A DNA stretch of 64,000 bases from Marasmius tenuissimus (GCA_029532415.1 JAQOTA010000060.1:1116001-1180000), one strand, 5' to 3'. Positions 21,393 to 32,210 are shown, counted from the first letter of the stretch. The notes: generated from the sequence alone by a model not told the origin. Numbers and translations are program-made.

Positions 21393-21854
21393 TTGTTGGG
21401 ACTGTCAGTAGCATTGATTACTGGCTTGTCGCAGGGGGCCAGAACACTAGTACTTCCTGGTTTTTTCGACAGATTGCCGACCTCGAACGTCCAAGCTATC
21501 TCTGCAACCGTGGATATCATCAAAGCCACAGGCACCTACATCGCACATCGCCCTGGTAGCACAGAGAGTTTGGCTGATCCTGCCAGTGCCCCAGATCGTT
21601 CCCAACAAGATGTCCTCGTGCTTTGGGAATTTATCGTCGCCACCGTCAGTGATGTGTTGGCTGGAGCTGATGGATCCTGGAGTATTCACAACGATTTTTG
21701 GTCTAGGACACTTTTTGAAATGCAACATCTTGACACTAGACGGAACCTAGGTTATTGGAGGTTGGTTGCTCTGAGATGGTTGAAGATATACATATCCCCG
21801 CGTTATCAGGAAGCTATGCTATTTATTACTTGTCGGCAGGTGTCCTTGGGATAA
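21393..21854 (+). CDS. Doubtful open reading frame, 153 residues
   Basis: An uninterrupted plus-strand frame with protein-like composition (LVLPGFFDRLP, AISATVDIIKATGTY, LVLWEFIVATVSDVLAG, NLGYWRLVALRWLK) but no family I recognise. It could be one exon of a larger gene or a decayed gene. Plausible splice borders on either side are too weak to extend it. It is kept only because the frame is long for this region and looks less random than its neighbours. Confidence 0.25.
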   Translation: MLGLSVALITGLSQGARTLVLPGFFDRLPTSNVQAISATVDIIKATGTYIAHRPGSTESLADPASAPDRSQQDVLVLWEFIVATVSDVLAGADGSWSIHNDFWSRTLFEMQHLDTRRNLGYWRLVALRWLKIYISPRYQEAMLFITCRQVSLG

Positions 21855-22398
21855 AGAGACTGACCTCCCGACTTCATAATCAGGATTATGATCCATGGGC
21901 GCCCTACATCGGAGAAACTTGTGTTGTCAGCCGTTCGTAAATAATACGGTAATGAAGTTTTTCCTCCCAATTGCCGCACTGTACCCATCTGGCATACGAG
22001 TCCCTCAAAATCGGGGAGTTGTCAAGAAGTTTGTTTATTTATGTCCAACCTTCGATTGACTAACGAGATACAGTACGTACCCCAAAGTCGGTAAATTAAG
22101 TCCCCCACCTGGACTCCCGCCATCCCGGACATTTACGTTGGGGTCTTCTGACCCCCCTCGAGTCGCCCCCCGGAGAAGGAGCATGTTAACCTCGCAGTAG
22201 CAGCATGTCGATAGAGCTAAAATCCACCCCGTCCAGAGATGATCCATTGTAAGTAGTGTAAGTGGTAATGGTACAAGATGAGTACAACAAATATTACTGA
22301 GTGAGATACGAGTACGACATGGTTGTGATAAATGTAATCAAAAAATGAATGTATAAATGTTACACGAGTGACCAGGTATGAATGGATGCTGAGAAATG
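21855..22398. other. Intergenic spacer, AT-rich
   Basis: About 540 bases. The right half (22240-22390) is AT-rich with many TACAA/GTAC-like repeats and contains the 3' flank of the next minus-strand gene. No gene seen. Confidence 0.4.
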
Positions 22399-23135
22399 TC
22401 ATGTTGCACTCCTCAGCGCCCGGTAGGTTTGTCTGGATGACATTGGGTCGAAACTTGAGTGGATCCGTTCCCCAATGGTCAACCGTCGTGGTGAATCCCT
22501 CACTGGGAAAGAACCGACGGACTCATCTACAAGGCCGTGCATCTTGAGATAGCGTTCTCGGAACGCGAGGAATGATTCTCCGTCATCATCAATATGTATG
22601 AGATGATGTAGTTGAACCAGGCTCAACTTTTGCTGCCGTGAAAATGTCAGTTGAGCGGGCATTGGCAAGGAGGGGAGTTGACTTGACGACTCACAGGAGG
22701 ACGGTCTAACTTGACTACTTCATAATCTGCTTTGCTACGAGAATCGAACGTGTACACGTCCGAACCTTGTGATGTAGTCACAGAAACTCCATCCGAGTCT
22801 GTTTCGGCAGAAACAGTGTAGCTGTCGATTAAGGCTTCATCTCCGTCATCCTCAACGTGATAATCGTGGGCGTGAGGGGGCACGAAGTGGTTTTGGTCTG
22901 GGGGGAGGTCATAGACCACGTCTGTATAGCAGACATCGGCAAAGGCTTCGAAGGGGCGTAAAATGAGCTGTTCATCGAGTCCATCAAGACACGAGTAGTC
23001 GAACTCGGCGTTGAGGGCTGTCAAGTCGATAACGAGGTCCATGCACAATTTTACATTGTCCTCGAGTGCATGGGGAGATTGTTGTTGACGCCGGGGCATC
23101 ATAATACTGTCGCGAGAGTAATTTCCATAGACCAT
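22399..23135 (-). CDS. Hypothetical acidic protein, 224 residues
   Basis: I do not recognise the family. Two exons, 23135-22695 and 22632-22399 (441 and 234 bases, both multiples of three); donor gtgagt, acceptor cggcag. The N-terminal half is acidic and Ser/Asp-rich (HVEDDGDEALIDSYTVSAETDSDG) with an ALEDNVKLCMDLVIDLTALN helix. After the splice the protein is helical and charged (QKLSLVQLHHLIHIDDDGES, RERYLKMHGLVDES) and ends with RQTYRALRSAT. No signal peptide or membrane segment. Probably a lineage-specific, partly disordered protein. Confidence 0.6.
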
Positions 23136-23684
23136 GGCGGCTGGAGGGGTTTGATTAGGAAGAAAAGCTTAGCGAAGAGGGTAGGATTTGCTCACCTAGG
23201 CAGAGAAAGTTTCGAGGGAATGATGGTACAGGATTGCTGTTGTTGACCAAGACCGATATAAGAGGGTGAGAGTCTGATGAAGGGAAGGGGTGAGACCGGC
23301 GATAAAGAGCGTGGAGGGCGCGACTATTTAAACCTAGCGCGACGTGTGAGGAAGACTGAGCCGAGGACTGCAAGCCTTAGCAGGACGTTGGGAAAGAGTG
23401 AAACGTAAAGGATGAACACCAGCTGGGTCTTCTTATATCGGTTCATGGGGTTACATGGATAATCCGGCCGCATTGGTGCAGAATAACCTTGCATACTTTA
23501 ATTAATCTATGTCGGAATTGCGACAACTTGGTCGAGAGATCTGATCCAACATTGTGCAACAGGAACAAATTGTCAGCGTGAGAATGTATAGCATTGTGTT
23601 GTGTCCAGAAAGCAAAACAAGAGATATGCAAAAAGATATGAGACAAAAGATAGACGTAGCGGAAAGACGGCAAGCACGAGACTG
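23136..23684. other. Intergenic spacer
   Basis: About 550 bases holding the upstream region of the 224-residue gene and the 3' flank of the next minus-strand gene. Overlapping frames on both strands are short and without motifs. Confidence 0.4.
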
Positions 23685-24641
23685 TCATGTCGCGATTTCT
23701 GTACGTTCGACTCTGCTCTTCCGCCGCAGTTTAATCGTTAAACTCTTCGCTCTGGCTATCCAACCACCACCGCCCACACTACCACCGCTTGATGCGCCAG
23801 TACTACCAAGACTGGATTTGGATTTCTGGTTTTTCAGCGAGGCCGGGCCGTGGACGACAGCGCCAACGGGTTGTTCGTCATTCCCGGAACTTTCAACCTC
23901 CACTGTCGCCGCTTGGACTGACACCCCAATAACCATGTTATTTGACGTATCTCCTTCCGCTAGTATTGGTCTTGACCGAGCCCTGCTCAGTCTTCGGGGA
24001 ATTGCATTTCCTATCGACCTCGCTATCACACTTTGACGCGCCGCAATTCTATGGACCTGTGTTACGTGGTCGTGGTCCTCTGTGTGCGCGTGCTCGTCGT
24101 CGTCTTCTGACAGATTGGCCGATGAAAGCGTGTCAGTGCTTTCGGCCTATAGTAGGGTGTCAAAGAGGGTTAGGACAGTATCCAGGGAGAACGACGCACC
24201 TCTAGATGGGTTTGGTAAATGGGTGATGCGAGTGCTGACTTCATTGTGGGTGTTGTAGGTTGGCTCATTAGCGAAGCTTCGCTTTCCAGCTGCAGATTTA
24301 GGTCCAGAGTTTCAGCAAAGTAAAAGAGGCGAAAAACGGGTGAATGACCTGGCCGAATCTTGTTATGGATATACTCGCTCGCCGCCGTGAGTGGTTATTT
24401 GAACGAGCCCGTCCATTAAGAGTACCTGCTGGCGATTGCACTGGACTTGGGGTGGCGTCTCCGGAACTGGATGGTTGTGATAAGGCTTCACTGCGCGCAC
24501 GGTCCGCACTTTCCTCTTCGATTCGTTGGAAAATCTACGCGTTTGCCACGTTCAAATACTTGGAGGACCTCTTAACAGCAAGAGACGCACCTTTTCCAGA
24601 GAATCCGGACAGAGAACCTCAGGTTTCGACTTCATCTCCAT
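23685..24641 (-). CDS. Hypothetical Ser-rich protein, 262 residues
   Basis: Four exons (24641-24591, 24534-24349, 24289-24200, 24146-23685) of 51, 186, 90 and 462 bases, all in phase zero, 789 bases in total. Splice sites are good (gtgcgt, gtcatt, gtgcgt donors; gtag, gcag, atag acceptors). The protein begins MEMKSKPEVLCPDSLEK-IFQRIEEES and continues through a Ser/Pro-rich segment, LMSQPTTPTMKSALASPIY (possible proline-directed phosphosites) and an acidic-histidine stretch. It ends in a basic domain with ARAKSLTIKLRRKSRVE. A plus-strand frame across the last exon is a shadow. No family recognised; it is probably a regulatory or scaffold protein specific to these fungi. Confidence 0.65.
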
Positions 24642-26639
24642 GATGTGTAAAGCGGTGAACGATGCAGAACCAAGACGGGGGGAAGTGAAGAGAAAAAGGG
24701 TAAAGAAGGAAGACTGAGAACAAGGAAAGTAGTAGAAAGAAGACTCAGAGATTCACTGGAACCACATCTTTGGTATACCAATACGTGAATCACTGTGCCT
24801 TCTGATGAGCACTTCCATTTTCCTGTTCGAACGCCCAGAAAACAATTCTGCCCGTGCTTAGGTAAGCATATCCCACGTGTTTCCCATCACTCACCCTATG
24901 GTCGCGGATTTCTCCAAGATGGGGGTGCCAGCTCAAAAAGTTTACCCTCTGACCCTGGCTCATTTTTCAATTTTTTGGACCACGATGATGCGATGTGCTC
25001 ATCTCAGAGTCGAATTAGGGGCATGGAAGGCGGAGAAGGTACGGAAAGGATCTGCCACTCATTCCCCGCGATCAAGCCTCAACGGGAACTCCGAGTCCAG
25101 GTCGGTTTGACATTTAGCGGTTAAGGTTCTGCCACCATTGAATGTACCGTCACGAGCGAAAGAATACGACCACCTCATTCTACAGGATTCTACGGGTTTC
25201 AGCGGTTCGTAATTGTCGGTGGGCTCTCGTCTTCGCTGTCAGAGTGCAGGGAGGTTGTGGGGAGAGGTGGGACAGTGACTGGGTCGTGTTTTGTTATGGT
25301 CCCTTCTGTTGCTCAACGTTCACATGGAGCGGCGCTAATTAGACAGAACGCGACCCGTCAATCGTGGAAACTCGGGAGTCGCGACGCGTACTTATGGCAC
25401 TTATGTAGAGTCCCTCTGTCGCGCGCTGAGAAGACGCGTCCCACTCAGGCTAGCACAGTCTGATCTCAAGTCAATGGTGGAAAAGCGCGTCGAATTGGGC
25501 GAAGTGCTCGGGGAACACGCAAGTGACAGAGGAAGCAGAATTATAATATTGATGGGAGTAGTATGTGCTGAGGAACTTGTGCAAATGATGATGTTGGCAA
25601 CGATGAGACGGACCAAAAAAAACCCTGATAGAAGTAGTACAACATGTGGACCGATTAATAGATGAGAGGCGGAAGAAGCTAGGAGGTAATACAAGGGATA
25701 ATCCGGGAGATGAAGGGCGAGGAGAATGTTGTCTGATGTCCGTCGAGCAAGGCTTCAACAGACACGATTCTTCAAAGTGGTGTGAGGTCGTGGAGGTACT
25801 TGCTGTCTGGGTAAAGCTGGCGCACTCGAACGGCCCATGGGACGAGGTATAGTGGTTTGGCAGGGGCCGTTGAAGTCGTTGAAGTCGTGGAAGCATTCGA
25901 TGACTAGGGCGTAAGATCAGCCAATGAAAGACACTGGGGGTAACGGTACAAACTCACCCTTCTAGCCTTACGCGGCCTTTTTATAGGAACTTTTAGTCCG
26001 CTCTCGTGAAGAAGCCCGTAGGCCGATAGAGTGTGTGGCTCTTGTTCAATGCGATGCTTGTCGTCGGAAGTCCTCACAGAGAATGGCGGGGATTTGACGT
26101 GGTCTGGTCTGATTGCTGCGGATTTATCATCGGTCTAGAGCTGAGAGTTAGGGCTGCGTATGAAGAAAAAATAGAGCAGGACGTACCAAAGAGAGTACGG
26201 AAGACCCGATGCTCTGTACGGGGTGAATGAACATACTAGCGTTCAACATTGTTGAGGATGTAAAGAGATGATAGCGTGTGGTTCCTCGAGGGGAACGTGA
26301 GGGTAAAAACAACTCTGGTCAGCAGAGAAACTAGCTGGCACCTTTTATACCAAATCTCAGCGACCATTGTTGGCCCAAACCACAATGAAGAATGTGGCAT
26401 TTGCGGCCATATGGAGAAATGAAACGCGGAGGTGCTTACGTTACCGGCGATTGCCGATTGCTCACTGACAGTTTTGTTCACACGATACCTGGCCTCTAGC
26501 TTTGCTCTATCCACCAACTCTGGTTCCCGTTCATTGTTCAGCTTTCTTCCTTTTGTTGAGCACGCTCTCTAGAAGTACGATACTTAACAGCTCTGGGAGC
26601 TGACTCGAGCTTGTGGTTCTTTTCTATGGGATTTTGAGT
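24642..26639. other. Two-kilobase region without a convincing gene
   Basis: Reading frames are short, overlap on both strands and lack domain motifs. The longest, at 25471-25896 on the minus strand, is Ser/His/Thr-rich low complexity. A short minus-strand frame starting at 26517 (MVDRAKLEARYRVNKTVSEQ) looks protein-like for about 25 residues and could be a first exon, but no continuation was found. No mobile-element ends were seen. Confidence 0.4.
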
Positions 26640-27460
26640 CTCTGCGCCCTCAGTCCATGGAGATTAGCAGAACCTTGCTACCATTACTATTAGTATCAGC
26701 GCTGGCCCCTGTCTCCCCTTTCACGTCGCCCAACGTACCTCTCAATCAAGATCAAGATCAATATCTCTCAAATTGAATCTGTTGTGTTCCCTCGCAAGAC
26801 CATCTTCTCCCTCCATCCGAAGGTCGACCTGTTGATTTCCCGGGTGAACTGTGTGGCATCCAGAATCCCCGGAGTCCTGGCCACATCCGACTACCTGTCC
26901 ATTTCGATGGAGACGCTCAGTCCTGTGATCGGTTGCTACAAGTAATGAGTAGACGACATGTCCAGGCCTGTTTCATCGGCGCTGTGAGGTCTTACGCGTC
27001 AGCTTATAGGTGATCTTCCGGCTCGGAGCGACTCCCGTCCGTGTTAGAATCACAAAAAGAATGCCATTAAGCGCATGTTCTCCAGAGGCTGCGTCTTGAG
27101 ATTCGGACAGCCACACATGCGATAGACTATGTTCTTGAAACCATGAGGATCGCAATCCTTTCCCTATGATATTTGGAAGGACTTGTTCACCGTTGAGATC
27201 ACAGGGCTTGCCAACTTTGGCTATCAAAATCTCTTACGAGAGAGAGAGAGACGATACTTGGATGCGCGTAAAGGAATTTGCTGTTTCAAACTCAAAGAAT
27301 CCTGTATCTGGTATCACCGTGAACTTCGGCGTGAAGAGACTGGCTGGACACAGGACCCGCATATATTTATTTATTCGGAAACAAATCCCCTTGCAGACTC
27401 ATAGGATACAGGGACCTGTCGTGCAGTTGCTGCGACGGACCTAGGTCCTACTGACTGTAC
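26640..27460 (+). other. Possible degraded gene: disconnected protein-like frames
   Basis: Three plus-strand fragments look more coding than chance. The first starts with a signal-peptide-like MEISRTLLPLLLVSALAPV at about 26659. The second (about 26700-26945, another frame) contains SIKIKINISQIESVVFP and KVDLLISRVNCVASRIPG. The third (27166-27444) contains KEFAVSNSKNPVSGITVNFG. No set of splice sites joins them. They may be remnants of a secreted-protein gene next to the repeat at 27503. A GA-rich microsatellite lies at about 27238-27252. Confidence 0.2.
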
Positions 27461-27502
27461 AATAGTGTATATTCCCGCTACTGACGTAAGGAAGTAGAAG
27501 GG

Positions 27503-28273
27503 TATTTACCATGGCGAAAAAAAAAAGCTCGCTTCGTGAGAATTCTGCCTTTTGGCGCCCAAAACGTGACCAACAGACGCCGTTCATCCTCGGAAGCGCC
27601 GTCCAAGCGCCATCCATACAAATTTAAGCGCTACTCCGTACTGAATTTTCTCTCGATGCAAGGGGGGAAGAATGACATGTCGCCCATTCAGTCGGTGAGG
27701 CTTGGCGCGACAAAAATTGGCGCCATGTCAGCCCGTTAAGCGCCATGTCAATCTTTTAAGCGCCGCTCAAGCCGTTTATAAGCGCTGTCCCTCGCTGTCC
27801 TGGACGACTCTGCCACAGCGCAGCTTTCTGTTGGGTCTTCTTAAGCACTCAGAAGCTGCTACTCAGACCAAGATTCAGCATGATGATTACCATCATGCAC
27901 CTCTCAAGCACAGCGTCTTCGAGAGCCATTAGAGACTCCAATTTTAACTTTGGGTAATTACGAGGAGCCGGCCAAAGGCCGGGCGACGAGTAATGCTCTC
28001 TGTTAGCATTCGTACTCAACATCTGACTAGCATGTTCATGAGTGTATCCGACTCATCACAGTACCAAAAAACAGGCACAATGTCAATGGAGTTGCTTCCA
28101 AAGCCCTCAGGAGTCAGGCCTGGGCCTTGTACTATAAGCTATATGGTAAATCCATGATCTGTATCCCAATTTGAGTCTTCCATAGGGTTGTAAACCGTTA
28201 TTTGAGGCCTTGCTACAGTACAGTCATTGACATTTCAGTAGCGGGCCGTGCCGCGTAAGGCGGCAACCAAGGT
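27503..28273. repeat. Direct tandem repeat, unit 1 (771 bases)
   Basis: Unit begins TATTTACCATGG and ends at CCAAGG, directly followed by the second copy with a 771-base offset. It contains a poly-A tract (about 27517-27526), the palindromic TTTTGGCGCCCAAAA at 27541 and a series of spaced AGCGCC/GGCGCC motifs through about 27800. The second half has TACTATAAGCT and CTACAGTACAGTC segments. No transposase or polymerase homology; a 76-residue frame (27702-27932) is conserved in both copies but is probably incidental. The borders share TATT, which fits slippage or unequal exchange at microhomology. Confidence 0.8.
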
Positions 28274-29063
28274 TATTTACCATGGTGAAAAAAAAAAGCT
28301 CGCTTCGTGAGAATTCTGCCTTTTGGCGCCCAAAACGTGACCAACAGACGCCGTTCATCCTCGAAAGCGCCGTCCAAGCGCCATAACACTCAAATCTAGC
28401 GCCATCCATACAAATTTAAGCGCTACTCCGTACTGAATTTCTCTCAATGCAAGGGGGAAGAATGACAGCTCGCCCATTCAGTCGGTGAGGCTTGGCGCGA
28501 CAAAAATTGGCGCCATGTCAGCCCGTTAAGCGCCATGTCAATCTTTTAAGCGCCGCTCATGCTGTTTATAAGCGCTGTCCCTCGCTGGCCTGGACGACTC
28601 TGCCACAGCGCAGCTTTCTGTTGGGTCTTCTTAAGCACTCAGAAGCTGCTACTCGGACCAAGATTCAGCATGATGATAACCATCATGCACCTCTCAAGCA
28701 CAGCGTCTTCGAGAGCCATTAGAGACTCCAATTTTAACTTTGGGTAATTACGAGGAGCCAGCCAAAGGCCGGGCAACGAGTAATGCTCTCTGTTAGCATT
28801 CGTACTCAACATCTGACTAGCATGTTCATGAGTGTATCTGACTCATCACAGTACCAAAAAACAGGCACAATATCAATGGAGTTGCTTCCAAAGCCCTCAG
28901 GAGTCAGGCCTGGGCCCTGTACTATAAGCTGTATGGTAAATCCATGATCTGTATCCCAATTTGAGTCTTCCATAGGATTGTAAACTGTTATTTGAGGCCT
29001 TGCTACAGTACAGTCATTGACATTTCAGTAGCGGGCCGTGCCGCGTAAGGCGGCGACCAAGGT
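28274..29063. repeat. Direct tandem repeat, unit 2 (790 bases)
   Basis: Second copy of the unit at 27503-28273, roughly 97% identical by eye. It differs by a 21-base insertion near 28384 (reading CATAACACTCAAATCTAGCGC), two one-base gaps and about twenty substitutions, of which about nine exchange CG for TG or CA. It is followed by unique sequence that carries more GGCGCC/AAGCGCC motifs (29098-29165), so the parent element may extend further right. Confidence 0.8.
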
Positions 29064-29414
29064 TATTAGACGACAGCCGTATTGGGAGACTCCCAAGTCG
29101 GCGCCAAGCGCCGGGCAACCCGATTTTGATAGGCGCCTGCAATCTCGTGCACCGTTTAGGCGCTCTTCCCAGGATAGACCCACTTCAACTTCGACTTGTA
29201 CTCGTGTCATCCGAAGCTGGTGCATTGCCTTGCCCTTGTAAGATCCTCCTTAATCCCTATCTTGATGATATTTCTGACATCGCAAAACCAGGTGACTGCA
29301 GGCACCACCCAATAAACACGCTGCTCATGGTACCGGTGCTGGCAGTTGCTCGATAAGCACTTGGGCCCTTTGTAACGTCTCCTACATTTTCATCACGTTT
29401 AAGGAGCCGCAACG
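29064..29414. other. Spacer with extra GCGCC motifs
   Basis: About 350 bases between the tandem repeat and the first BTB gene. The left part repeats the GGCGCC-type motif of the repeat units (GTCGGCGCCAAGCGCCGGGC near 29098, AGGCGCC and TAGGCGC further right). The right part is the upstream region of the BTB gene. Confidence 0.45.
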
Positions 29415-30266
29415 ATGAGTGAGAGCACTGAAAAGGACGAGCGACACGAACTCTTTTATATCGAGACCGTGGTGTTCAAGGTATGCTCTCAACATGTTTC
29501 TAGCCGGCTAGCTAACGAAAAGAGCCGCTGTAGGTCAACAACACATTGTTCAAAGTTCCTTCTCGATATCTACATGAACAGTCGGAGGTGTTTGCTTTCG
29601 CCTCAAGCATGTCCGATCCTAATGGCGAAGGTGTCGAAGGACAGTCAGACGAACGTCCTGTAAACTTACCCTTGCCAGACGATGCGAGTACCGAAGATTT
29701 TGTTCAGTTGGTCAAAGTTATCTATCCTTTGTGAGTAATACATGAGCTCTCGCACGTGTTTGTGATCTGACTTTTTCTCCCAAAGGACAGTCCATCTACC
29801 TGCTCCCAGCAATCTGGATCGTGATCAGTGGACATCAGTGTTGAAGTTATCGACATTTTGGGAGCTCAGCGAGATTAGAGACCTTGCCATTGCCGAAATA
29901 TCCAATACGGACCTCACCTTGATCGACAAAGTCGTCTTGGGTAGGAATTATCGCGTCAGGCCATGGTTACTCGAAGGTTTGAAGGGCTTGGTTGATCCAA
30001 TGAGGGAAATCCCGTCAATGGAGGACATGCATGAGAAGCTGGGAACAGAGACTGCGATGCAGGTGTTATACATCCGAAATTTCGCGCTCCTACAGGTTCT
30101 CAGCTGCGGCACAACGCAGGAGGATATATTGCTACAACATCAGCCATTTGGGCGACCTAGTAACAACAATTGTTGGAGGTGTGGACGAGCGATCGTTCTC
30201 CATCCAAAGAGGAATGCACCGACCATCGAAAGCCGGTTTGCTGGAGAGCTTGCTGATTTTGATTAG
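29415..30266 (+). CDS. BTB/POZ domain protein A, with C-terminal Cys motif
   Basis: Three exons, 29415-29480, 29534-29730 and 29786-30266, sum to 744 bases, 247 residues. The N-terminal BTB fold shows the agaricomycete pattern IETVVFK-VNNTLFKVPSRYL, LPLPDDASTEDFVQLVKVIY, then QWTSVLKLSTFWELSEIRDL and IDKVVLGRNYRVRPWLLEGL. The C-terminus carries CWRCGRAI, a possible half zinc knuckle. BTB proteins dimerise and often present substrates to Cul3 ligases or act in chromatin; which applies here cannot be told. It is closely related in layout, phase and sequence to the next gene, 400 bases downstream, so they are a tandem duplicate. Confidence 0.8.
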
Positions 30267-30665
30267 TGTGTTGTACGTGGACTATTTCTCTCTAATATCC
30301 GCAATCTTGACTTAGTTTACAGGCTGTATTGTACTTTTATCGCTGGAAATCACAGTGGGAACTTGCCATTGCTATCGATTCTAGAAAAATCTCATTTCGA
30401 ATGACAAGACTGCGGAGCCTACGTTATGACCGCGAAGCAGAACCAGATGCGCCTCGTTCGAGGGTTCAAGTGCTATTTGTAGCAATTCAAGCCACCTGCC
30501 GAAGTGCATAAGGTTTGTGCAGCAGCTTCCTGGCCTGCGCAGCTCACGCGGGATCTTCACGAAGAACACTATATAGCCGCCCGCAGTCACACGCCTGTGT
30601 GAAGTTATAAGAAAGAGAAAGTCTGTTCAGTCCTCACCCTCTTCCGTATCACCTACTTGAAAACC
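30267..30665. other. Intergenic spacer between BTB genes A and B
   Basis: About 400 bases holding the 3' flank of BTB gene A and the promoter of gene B. The small frames overlapping here are not supported by any motif. Confidence 0.4.
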
Positions 30666-31549
30666 ATGGGATCTCCATTGTCCGCGAAGCGACACTCAAA
30701 CTATTATATCGAAACACTGGTGTTTCAGGTTCGTCTTATCGGTGGTTCATTTTTGTGTCAATCTCAAATAAACCACCAGGTCGAAGATACGGTGTTCAGA
30801 ATTCCAACTCGCTATCTTTGCGAGAAGTCAGAGATCCTGAGAGCTGCTTCAGAAATCTCCGCCACGTCGTCGGAAGGGTCATCAGACACGAACCCAATAA
30901 AACTTCCTTTGCCAGACGATGGTAATGCAGGGGATTTTGCGAGTTTTGCCAGGGTTATATATGCTCTGTGAGTCCAGGCAGCCTGCTCTGCACCGTGTTA
31001 TCTCACGTTGCTGAACACGTTCATAGGACCGTCGACCTACCTCTTCCCACCGACCTGTCCAAAGACCAGTGGATATCGGTGTTGAAGTTATCCACCTGTT
31101 GGATGTTGGACGAAGTACGGCAACACGCTATTACAAACATATCGCGCATTTCCCCTGCTTCCTCGTTTAAGGATAAGGTCCTACTGGGAAGGAGGTACAA
31201 AGTCAAGGATTGGGTCCTGGAAGGGTTCACAGGCATCTCCAGTCCTTCCAATCCATTACTTCCGTTGAACGAGCTGGAAAGCCTTGGGGAGGGCACCGCC
31301 ATCCGGTTGCTATACGCTCGACAATCTCATGATTCCACCTGCAGCAAAACCCAAGCAGACGTCGACCGACACCACAGCCGGTACTGTAGTAGTCGATCTA
31401 GTAATGTTTCCTCTGGTTACTGCAATTATTGCGGGAACTTTAGTTGTCAGAATTGTGGGCGTCTCGTGTCGGCTCACTTGACCACCAGAGGGCAAAGCGT
31501 CAATGACCTCTTCTCAGGGGAACTAGATCTACTTTCCGATTGGAAATAA
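30666..31549 (+). CDS. BTB/POZ domain protein B, with C-terminal zinc-ribbon-like motif
   Basis: Three exons, 30666-30728, 30780-30967 and 31027-31549 (774 bases, 257 residues), with introns at exactly the same positions and phases as BTB gene A. BTB core: IETLVFQ-VEDTVFRIPTRYL, IKLPLPDDGNAGDFASFARV, QWISVLKLSTCWMLDEVRQ, FKDKVLLGRRYKVKDWVLEG. The C-terminal region is Ser/His/Cys-rich and ends with CNYCGNFSCQNCGR, two CxxC pairs that could form a zinc ribbon; gene A keeps only one pair. A possible role as a ubiquitin-ligase adaptor is family-level inference. Confidence 0.8.
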
Positions 31550-31910
31550 TGGGCTTTTATACGCAATGGTGTCGGTTGTAACAGCAGAAGTAGTTGCATT
31601 CCTGTCGTCTGTAGCCAAAAACTGCCTGAATGCTTGATTTATTGGCGGGCAACTTCAGGGGAGGTCAGAGTGATTGATGGGACGATTCTGGATTTCAAGG
31701 ACTTGAATACTCACCAGAGTCGACTTGAGCCTTCTCTGGCTACCCGACCTCCTCCAGTGTTGGATTTCTCAAAACTGCTGATCAGAAGACTCGTGTCTCA
31801 GCTACTAATGACGTCGAGTCAGCGTCGAGTGTGCTTCCATGTTATTGACTGAAGGCTACCTGATGGAAGGCGATTTCAGGACGCGAGCACTCCGACCTTT
31901 CTCACGACCA
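31550..31910. other. Intergenic spacer
   Basis: About 360 bases after BTB gene B. The plus-strand frame at 31634-31852 has no motifs. This interval contains the promoter of the next small gene. Confidence 0.35.
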
Positions 31911-32210
31911 ATGTTCTCCAGCTACCTTCCTCATCTCTTGTATTCCGTCGCAATCACCTCCATTTCACTTCACCTCGTATATCAAAGACGGTTTTTCAGC
32001 GAGCAAAAAGCACAAATTGATGCTAGAGAATCGATACTGCAATCTATCGCGGACGAGTTGCGCTCTGGAAAACAGTTGTCCCCGGAGGAATTACAGCGGT
32101 TGAGAAGACTAGCGAGACCTTCAGAAGCCTCGACATTGGACGAAAGGTTCAGCTGGAAGGAGGTATTATTGGGAAGAATAGGCTTTGACGCTGGTGGAAA
32201 GAAGGAGTAG
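31911..32210 (+). CDS. Small predicted membrane protein, 99 residues
   Basis: Single exon. The ATG at 31911 was preferred over the upstream in-frame one at 31839 because the hydrophobic segment starts right after it: SYLPHLLYSVAITSISLHLV, about 20 residues, a likely membrane anchor. The rest is a charged amphipathic helix (SEQKAQIDARESILQSIADE, LSPEELQRLRRLA) and a short basic end. This layout is common in small mitochondrial inner-membrane or ER-anchored fungal proteins, but I do not recognise the family. Confidence 0.55.
   Translation: MFSSYLPHLLYSVAITSISLHLVYQRRFFSEQKAQIDARESILQSIADELRSGKQLSPEELQRLRRLARPSEASTLDERFSWKEVLLGRIGFDAGGKKE

Noticed and set aside
25471..25896. 141-codon minus-strand frame
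   Set aside because: Ser/His/Thr low complexity without domain or splice support.
27702..28722. 76-codon frame present in both repeat units (27702-27932 and 28492-28722)
   Set aside because: It is conserved only because the DNA is duplicated. No start context or similarity, and substitutions between copies show no bias to synonymous sites.
27503..29063. Repeat pair as the long terminal repeats of a retrotransposon
   Set aside because: The copies are adjacent with no internal region, no polypurine tract or primer-binding site, and no TG...CA ends.
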